Source: Liriodendron chinense (lineage: Eukaryota > Streptophyta > Magnoliopsida > Magnoliales > Magnoliaceae). From it: 64,000 nucleotides of DNA. The notes beneath the pieces are model-generated. The model had not been told where the DNA came from and made no database searches. It saw only the letters and a program-made list of their open reading frames with translations. The stretch lies in NCBI GenBank assembly GCA_003013855.2, contig PVNU02002857.1, positions 1 to 64,000 of the forward strand, written 5' to 3'. The position numbers and the translations under genes are program-made. This document shows positions 55,886-64,000 of the stretch, piece by piece. Within the stretch, counting starts at the first letter, position 1. Each line of letters opens with the position of its first letter.

Positions 55886-57810
55886 ATGGCGAAGAAACGA
55901 AAGAAAGCACATGTCATGGCTGAAACCTCCCACCAAGACCTATTAGGCGACGAACAAGTTCGGCATACACCGGCTTGGCACGACCCTCAACCAGATCCCC
56001 CGCAACTCTTGATGACCTCGAGCCAGCGAAGGTTGAAAAACAAGAAGGCTCGAATTGCTTCTATTGAGGAGCAGATCGGCACCCTAACAGAACAAGTGGC
56101 TCGCATTGCGTTGGCAATGGGATAGATAGGTCTGCTATTGAATGACCTTGTGGGGTAGCGCCCGGGTCACCTCACACCAACCGCCCTGAACGATCACATC
56201 AGGGGCGGAGCCAGGAACGTCTTTCGGCTGACGACGATCGCACTAGTCGAGCATCTCCTTCTTAGATGATTAGAGGACTTAACAAGATTGACCTGCACCA
56301 TACGCTTGATGAAAGGCGTCAAGCATGGAAGGGCACAACCCCCAAACAAATGATCGAGAGCGGAGTGCTTGGGAGGAGCAGATCGAGGAGCTTAAGGGCT
56401 AGATCGGTGATATCCAACAAGTGTACCAAGCTAAAGCCCATGTGTCCATCAACGCTCTCTTGGAATAGACTGAGCCTTAGGTCACGGATGACATCATGGC
56501 AGAGAAGTTGCACCAAGGGTTCAAGATGCCCAACATAAAACCCTATTTGGGCATGAGCGACCCTGCAGAATACCTAGAGAACGTTTTACCATGGATAGAA
56601 CTACATGGTGCCACTGGGCCCATCATGTACAAGGCGTTCCCCCTAATGCTCACCGAGACATCTTGGATGTGGTTCTGAAACTTGATGCCAAAATCCATTG
56701 CCTCATTCAAACAACTGAGTAGAGCCTTCGCCACCCGGTTTATCGGTGGCAAGGGCATGCTGAAGTCGACGACTCACCTCCTAACGGTGAAGTAGAAGAG
56801 TGAGAAGTACTTGAGGGACTATCTGGTGCAATTTAATGCCGAGTCCATTTAGGTGGAAGACTGCACTAACAAGATCACTCTCACAATCCTCATAGGTAGA
56901 TTAAGGCCCGGGAAGTTCCTCTAGTCGTTGTTAAGAATGAAGCGACTGAGATGAAGGGAAAACAAAAATATCAGCTTGATCCAAAACTTTTGTGGCCCCA
57001 AAGAAATTTCAATTGCAGACGTTCAATCATCATATTTCTTATGGTATGGTCCACATGAGAATTGAATCTACTTCATTTTTTTAGCTCATGGCTTATAATG
57101 AGTTGGCAAAACGAATGGACAACATGAACAATTAATACGTACATTAAAGTGGGTTAACCATCACAGCTTGACTAAACATGCTAATACCCTAATTTTGTCA
57201 GATCTTGGATTGCTAGGTGAACCCAATTCCAACATGCCTAGGGCCTACCATGATGTTTTTTTATATTATAAATCCACCCCTTCCATCCATTTTACCATAT
57301 CATTTTAGGAGTTGGGCCCAAAAATGAGGCAAATCCAAAGCTTAAGTGGGCCACATTAATGGAAACAATGGGAATTGAACAACCACCATTGAAATCTTTC
57401 TTAGGCCCACTGTAATGATTATATGCCATTCAAGCTAGTCATAAGGTCATTCCTACCTTCATAAGATCATATGAAGAAACAAGGTGGATAGGTAGATATT
57501 CCTACCCTCATATTATATGCCATTCAGACTAGGCACATGCTCTCCCTCCGCCTCCACCGCATCCTGCAGCAGAAGATCCCATGGTGGAGAAATATCGTGG
57601 AAGTCAATATACAATACATGCGAACAAAGATGATGTGTTTCGTCGATATTGCAGACCGGGTAAAATGTCGCCTACTACCCCTGCCTGCCCCGCAGCAGGG
57701 AGAAGCATCCTATCATAACCAACGAAACAGTCGTGCATTGTCTGTTCTGCCACTTGCAAATCTTATCCTGCCACCAACGGCCCAGGGTCGCCAATAAACT
57801 AATAATGCAG
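55886..57810 (+). pseudogene. Gypsy gag remnant (first copy), interrupted
   Basis: A leader ORF begins MAKKRKKAHVMAETSHQ. A decayed gag follows (FKMPNIKPYLGMSDPAEYLE, then KQLSRAFATRFIGGK) with several stops. It is interrupted by non-coding, MITE-like sequence at about 56960-57535 (CATTTTACCATATCATTTTA wording). A further coding-like piece at 57537-57797 is unassigned. Confidence 0.7.
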
Positions 57811-57849
57811 GGGGAAGACTCCCGGTTGGTGACCTGCGTCATTAATTAG

Positions 57850-60590
57850 ATGCCTAACACCGGAGCAATACGCGCGACAATGCACCAGGTGGTGACAATT
57901 ACGCACCTCCCGAGCTGATCGAAGCTACTAGCACCAACCATGCCCCCGATTGGGAGAAAGAGTTGGAAGATTTGAAGAAAAAGTTTGCTAAGATGGAACA
58001 ATAGCGTGCTTCTGGCGTACCAGTGTCATTACAAGCGATGATAGACCAAACGAAGTCAACCTTCACTGACGACATCATGCAGGACCCCCAGCCTAAAAAA
58101 TTTCGGGTGCCCAGCAACATCCTATCCTATGATGGATCCGGAGACCCAATTGAACACCTTAAAGTTTTCAAAGCCTATATGTAGTTGGAAGGGGTCAGTC
58201 AGGGAATCATGTGACAGGCCTTCTCTCTGACTCTGAAAGGTGCGGCCCTTACTTAGTACCACAACTTGAAACCAAAGTCCATCAGCTTTTTCTCGCAACT
58301 GTGCACCCTGTTCGGGTCGTAGTTCATTGGAAGCCGCAAGATGAATAAAATTACGGCACACCTGGCTACTATGAAGCAGAAAAGCAACGAATCTCTCAAA
58401 GATTTTCTCGTCCGCTTCACATCTGAGGCGGTCCAGGTCGAGGGCTACACTGACGAAGCAGGCCTCCCAGCACTACTCAACGGAGTGCGTAACAAGGAGT
58501 TCCGATGGGCCCTAGACAAAACGACTCCAAAAACAATGGCTGAATTTCAGGCAAAGGCTCAAAAGTATATCAATGCAGAGGAGTTAGCAAAGCCTAGACG
58601 AGAATCAGAGGTTAGGCCGAACGAGAAAAAGAAAAGGCATGAAGAACGAAAGAAAAGAGACGACTGGAGGGATCGGTCCCCCAGAAGAGGTCCTCCCGAG
58701 GGGCGGTACTCAGAGTACACCCCGCTCAACACCACGATCGAAAGGGTCCTAATGCATATTAAGGACCAAAAGTACACCACTTAGCCACCCAAGTTAAAGG
58801 CAAACCCCAATATGTGAGATAAACGTAAGTTTTGTGAATTTCATAGTGACCACGGTCACAATACCAGGGACCGCATTACACTCAAGGGCGAGATCGAATC
58901 CCTTATTCGCCGAGGGCATCTCTAGTCCTATGTAGAGCAGAATGATCGTTCTCCCAGAAAGCGCGATTGATCTCCAAGGCAAGCAAACCATCAGTGACAG
59001 GAATCAACACGGCCACAGTAAGGCCGTCAGGAATGAAGAACACAACTAGAGCCCTCTGAGCCCACAGGGAAAATTCATATCATCTTCGGTGGGCTCGGAT
59101 GAGGAGGAGACTCCAACAACGCCAGGAAATCTCATGCCAATACGGCTCATGAAGCACTCCACACCGAGAGGACGATAAAGCAACATGAATGAAAGCGATA
59201 GCCGATTACTTTTTTAGAAAAAAGATGACAAGGGAATTCATTTCCCTCATGACGACGTGGTCGTCGTGATGCTGCAAATCGCCAATTACAAGACTCACAG
59301 GATCATGTTGGACATAAGAAGCTTGGCGGATGTCTTGTATACCTCGGCTTTCAATGCTATGAATATTCTGAGGAATCGCTTGAAACCTATCTAGACCGTG
59401 TGAATAGGATTCGGTGGTGAGACAGTTGAACCCGAGGGGTGCATCGATCTCCCGGTCATTTTTGGAGAGGCCTCGAACAGAATCAACATGATGATCAACT
59501 TCTTGATCGTAAATCAGCCTTCAACTTACAATGTCATTCTAGGTCGACCGTCTATGGCAGAGCTCGGAGCCTCCGTCTCCCCACTCTACCTATGCATAAA
59601 ATTTCCTACTTCGGATGGTGTTGGGGTAGTTAGAGGCAACCAAGCAATAGCCAAGGCGTGTTACAAGACAATACTTTAAAAAGAGAAGGGGAAACCAGTG
59701 AGCCCCATCATAATGACAGCGTCTCATGGCAGAAAGACCCTATGTCAAAGAATACTGACTCTAAACCCCCGTGAAAGCGACTCCGAAGGTGGCTCACCTG
59801 TGGAAGATCTAATTCTAATATTGTTGTTGACCAAAGACCCTTCAAAGCAAGTCTGGATTGGATCGGTGCTTGACGTCAGAGTCCAAGCTCGTTTCTCCCA
59901 ATTCTTGATTGAACATCAGGACATCTTCGCCTAGTCATATGAAGATATGCCCGGTATCGATCCGGACACCGCTGTCCACCGATTATAAGTGGACCAAAAA
60001 TTTATACCAGTTCATCAAAGACGTCGAGCGGTAAATCAGGAGAGGTAGGAAGCCGCAAAGGAAGAAGTGAATAAACTTCTAAAAGCAGGATTTATCATGA
60101 AAGTAGTATACCCGGATTGGGTAGCGAACGTAGTACTTGTCAAAAAATCAAATGCAAGTGGAGAATGTGCATCGACTACACCGACTTGAACAAGGCGTGT
60201 CACAAAGATAATTTTTAGACTCCTAAAATTGACCAATTGGTCGATGCCATGACAGGACATGCGCTGTTAAGCTTTATGGACGCATACTCAGGCTACAATC
60301 AAATCATTATGTACCCACTCGATATGGAAAAAACATTCTTTATCACCGATCAAGGATTATATTATTACAAAGTAATGTCATTCGGTCTAAAGAATGAAGG
60401 CGCCACTTACCAGTGTCTTGTTAACAAAATCTTTGTGAAACAAATTGAAAATACAATAGAGGTTTACGTCGATGACATGCTGGTAAAGAGTCTACAGGAA
60501 GAAGATCATTTGATAAATCTCCTAGAGACCTTTCAGATTTTGCAAAAGCACAGAGTGAAGCTGAATGTTCGCTCACCTGAAGTGCAAGGC
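57850..60590 (+). pseudogene. Tat-like Gypsy gag-pol remnant (second gag, protease trace, RT)
   Basis: A second gag (SNESLKDFLVRFTSEAVQVE, MAEFQAKAQKYINAEEL) is followed by a CEFHSDHGHNTRD zinc motif and LKGEIESLIRRGHL, wording typical of Tat elements. A weak protease region follows at about 59270-59690. RT then appears (CIDYTDLNKACHKDNF, LLSFMDAYSGYNQIIMYPLD, FGLKNEGATYQCLVNKIF, EVYVDDMLVKSLQEEDH). Many stops and shifts are present. The homology stops abruptly near 60575, inside RT. Confidence 0.82.
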
Positions 60591-63147
60591 TTACGATGTA
60601 GTAATAACTCGGTAAGACCGAGGTCGATCCAAGGGAATTAGGGTAAACCAATTCAAACTATTCTAGCAACTTCAAATTCAACAATTTTAGAATATAATTA
60701 AGAAAAGCTAAGTAAAACAGTAACTTTTAAAAAATTCTGATAATTAATGGAACTAAGGCCTCAAGGATCCACTTGTAGTAGTTCCATGTGAATTCATTCA
60801 TCCAAGCATAAACACAACTAAATTCGAAGTTCTATCTCTCATCTACTTAGAAGATTAAGCATTCAAACAAAAAGAATCACACTTAAGTCAGAAAATAAGA
60901 TTTTAGTTCTAATAAAGCACATAGAATTCAAATATGTAGTCTTTGAAGTAACAGCCATGTCAAAGGACTATGACATGCTTTGGGGTTACTACAATTCGAA
61001 TCTAATCAATCTAAACAAGGCCATCTCAGAGAATTGCAAGGAATTCATGTTCGAAGTACACGAACTCTCATAAAATATCCAAAAATACCAACTTTAGTCA
61101 AACTATAACTTAAAAATCCAAACTTTAAGTAAAGTACTTGAATCAAATGAATTCTACATGATAACTAGCTACACGCTTCACCTCTTAGCCTTAGCTAAGA
61201 GGTTTTAGCTGTGCATTGTCATTCTACAACTAAAATCAAAAGAAAAACTACTTGAAATCATAAGAAAACTATAAAAACCCTAATTGGAGGAGTTGTGAAC
61301 GCTCCACGATGCTCCTTTCCATCTCCCTAGACTTCATAAGCCTTCTATGATGCCTTAGGAATGACGTAGAGGTGTCCTTTTATAGCCAAAATCCATCACC
61401 GACTTTGAAACTTCGAGATATTAGAGAGTCTTTGTGCAGTCGGGACGTTGGCCGGCCGACCGGCCAGAGGTTGCATAGAAATATTCTAAAAATTTCATCT
61501 ATAAGTACACAGGCCGACCCATCTGCCGACCGGTCGGACCATGGGTCAGACTGTGTAAAAACATGTTAAGAGATTATGTGATTTCTAGAGGGTTTGGTGG
61601 GCCGGCGGTCGGACAGTCTATAAAATGTGATTTTTTGTGTTTCTCTTTCTCCATCTCCATTGCATTTTTCTCCACCTCTTGTCCTTTCTTTCTTTGATCT
61701 TTAAGGTATGTAAAGTGTGTCTTTTAACATCATATAAATGAAATCTCTCTCGCATTCCTACAAACACAAAAAAATGTATTGGATTAGTCTTTAAACATGT
61801 AAACCATGCATAATGTGTGATGAATTGGAGTTAGAATATGCACAATTCAGAGCTCAACACCCCCCAACTAGCATTTTGCTAGTCTCGAGCAAATCATGCG
61901 TAAAACAAATCAATTTTTTAAAACCCAACTCTCTTTCAGAAACTATGCTTCTATAAACTCCAAGACATACAAGTGCAATGTTTAAAAAAACTGGGTGATA
62001 GAAGTTGAAATCTTAAACTCCCTAAATATAACGAGTGTTCACATAGAATCCCCACTGACTGATTGATAAATGAAGAATCTGAACAAATTTGACCTAATTG
62101 CATAGTGAATGTTAATCTCATGAGATTCGAGGATTACCTTCTTTATAGATAAATCAAACTCAAGATCTAAAAGTGTACAGCTCAATCAAATGCCTGTGAT
62201 AAGAATTTGCCTTACCGTTCCTTCGACAGCTTTCACACTACTTCCCATTTTCAGATTTGGTTATGGGTAGACCATCCTCCAGTTGGTAATAGGTTGCCAT
62301 TTTAAAAAAATTTCAATATAACCAAGCTTTTTTTTTTTTTTTTTCATTCACTATAAACATAGATAGGATTTTTAGAAATTCATATCTCTCATTCTTTTTC
62401 TTACTTCATCATAAACAAGGATGGACAAAGTTCCCCGGCTTGGTTTCTTAACACCTCAGTTCTAATTCCAACCAATCTACAAATCTACGTAATCCCTTCA
62501 AACCATGAGAATCGTGTAACGTGAACTAGGCTTAAAAGTGTTCAAAATTTCTATCAATCATATAAATAGGGGAATTCAAATAGAAAACTATTATATTTAA
62601 GCTAATTTAAAGGTCTCAAAATCATATCAAGTCGTCTCTCATCCTTTCATACTTATGACATCCTAAGTGCATATAAACACGATTTTCTAAAAGAGTTAAA
62701 TTTTCAGAAAAAATTGAAATTTTTTCTACAAACATTGCTTGAAATGTTACAAAACACTAGCTTCATCTAGGAATCTCACCCCCAACCAAATCTTGTATTG
62801 TCCTCAATGTAAAAACATATGTAATGAGCAATAACATAAAAGCAATGATAAAAAAACGAGGGTGAGAACGAGAGTACTTGATAGAGTCGATCATGGAAAT
62901 CCACCTCCAACAAGATCTACTAAAGAAATAAAACTAAAACAGAAAACAAACTAGACCTAATCTTACTTAAAACAATAAAGGATACTTAACCCGTCCTTTT
63001 AGAAAGAGGATCTCCATCAGACTAGAAGATCAAACATCATTATAACATTCAAAAGAACAAAGTTGAGCAGGATCATCAAGTGGTGTAACAGATTTTTCAG
63101 TAGAACTATCCACCATCCCGCTTTGAAAAGTACATTGGTGACATCAA
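60591..63147. other. AT-rich unassigned sequence
   Basis: No gene is seen. It starts abruptly where the Gypsy RT breaks off. Points of note are repeats of GGCCGACCGG-type words (about 61440-61610), a short palindrome CTAGCATTTTGCTAG near 61870, and a T-run at 62320-62344. It could be part of another element's LTR, but no matching copy exists here. Confidence 0.35.
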
Positions 63148-63990
63148 TCATTCTAACCCATTGAAAATCCTGTTGAAACATTTCCGCGGGTTTCCCAATA
63201 ACGTTGTCACATGTACTAGGAAAAGAGAATTGTATTGGTTAGAAATCAGTGAATATGGATCTCCTTTCCATCTTGTCTGGGTAAAAATTTGATAAATATG
63301 GGTCATCCCAGAAGTGGTGTTCTTTGTTTTGAACAAATCGAAGAAATGTGGAGACTTCAATCGCTTCATCCTCACAAATTGGGATTGTCTCCACATAATC
63401 TAATTTCACCGGTGCTTCCAAAATTGATATTTCAGTTTGGTACTCTGTGGAAGGAGGCTTTTAGGCACTGGAGGGGTCTCCCTCAAGGCGTGTACTATGT
63501 CTTGAATCATGGAATCATCTCAATCTTCAAAGTAAGCCAAACACTCCTCTAAAGTATAGGAGACCTCAGGGGAGGAATTTTTAGATTTAAACTTTTCACG
63601 TCTTCCTCATTCTCAGATTTTTGTATAGGTTAGAGTTGGTCCTTAACCTCTACACTTTCAGACTTTGACTTCTCCGTAGGTAAACCAAGCACCAATTCTT
63701 CCAATTCCTGTATAATAAATGTGTTTAAATCAGAAATTAGTGTCTTGTCAAATAAACTTTTAGAAATTGACACTTTCAAGGCCTCATTAATAATCAAATA
63801 GGTTTCATACTTGGAGTGTGCCACACGTGTCCAAACTTTTAGGTAGATCAGGTTGGAAAAACTCTCCATCTTCCATAGATTTTATCATATTTATCTCATG
63901 AGGGTCATCATCATCATCCCAATCCTCAAAGGGATCGAAGCAAACAACATCTAGAGGATCAAAATTCTGATTTAAAGTGAACTCTTCCAC
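63148..63990 (-). other. Coding-like minus-strand pieces, unassigned
   Basis: Three short overlapping ORFs read acidic, soluble-looking protein: FDPLDVVCFDPFEDWDDDDD, ELEELVLGLPTEKSKSESVE and AIEVSTFLRFVQNKEHHFWD. The first continues to the window edge. They are in different frames and separated by stops, so they may be remnants of one decayed ORF. No family is recognised. Confidence 0.3.
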
Positions 63991-64000
63991 GATGGATTCA

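Overview
This window is nuclear DNA of a flowering plant. The genes that can be read have introns with GT..AG borders, two fragments match conserved eukaryotic genes (HIRA and the Brix-domain factor RPF1), and nearly everything else is plant transposable elements nested in or joined to one another. The many short 'gggcccac...' spacer sequences recall large magnoliid-type genomes, but that is memory only and the species cannot be fixed from the sequence.

Layout. 1-7009 is old genic and intergenic DNA: a reverse-strand HIRA exon, a decayed CACTA transposase, a 550-bp TA-flanked MITE, a 179-bp Mutator-like foldback MITE with a perfect 9-bp target duplication, and two exons of RPF1. 7010-31084 is one very large (about 24 kb) LTR retrotransposon of the Tat/Ogre group on the minus strand. 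It has LTRs of about 1.5 kb, a primer-binding site matching a tRNA-Arg 3' end, gag, protease, an apparent Ogre-type intron, RT-RNase H, a second (archaeal-type) RNase H, a frameshifted integrase, then two spliced genes on the opposite strand encoding plant-mobile-domain (PMD) type proteins, then tandem repeats. 31085-40579 is a CACTA (En/Spm) transposon with a 139-bp tandem array, a broken TNP2-type transposase, a second six-exon Transposase_24 gene that looks intact, and a palindromic subterminal array ending in the CACTA terminus. 40580-46500 is a decayed Copia element carrying a 3.5-kb solo-LTR-like insertion. 47129-51232 is a second Copia element on the minus strand that lacks its integrase core. 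51233-54920 is MITE-rich spacer. 55100-60590 is a badly decayed second Tat-like Gypsy remnant with two gag remnants. 60591-64000 is AT-rich and mostly unassigned.

How the parts relate. The Tat/Ogre element lacks a matching target-site duplication, and the CACTA element beside it lacks its left end and the left half of the Copia element it sits in. A rearrangement at 31084/31085, for example recombination between two related retrotransposons, is the simplest reading. The most interesting unit is the pair of antisense PMD-type genes inside the retrotransposon. Each has in-phase introns, so they look like spliced genes transcribed against gag-pol. Antisense ORFs are known in the Tat lineage, but their function is not.
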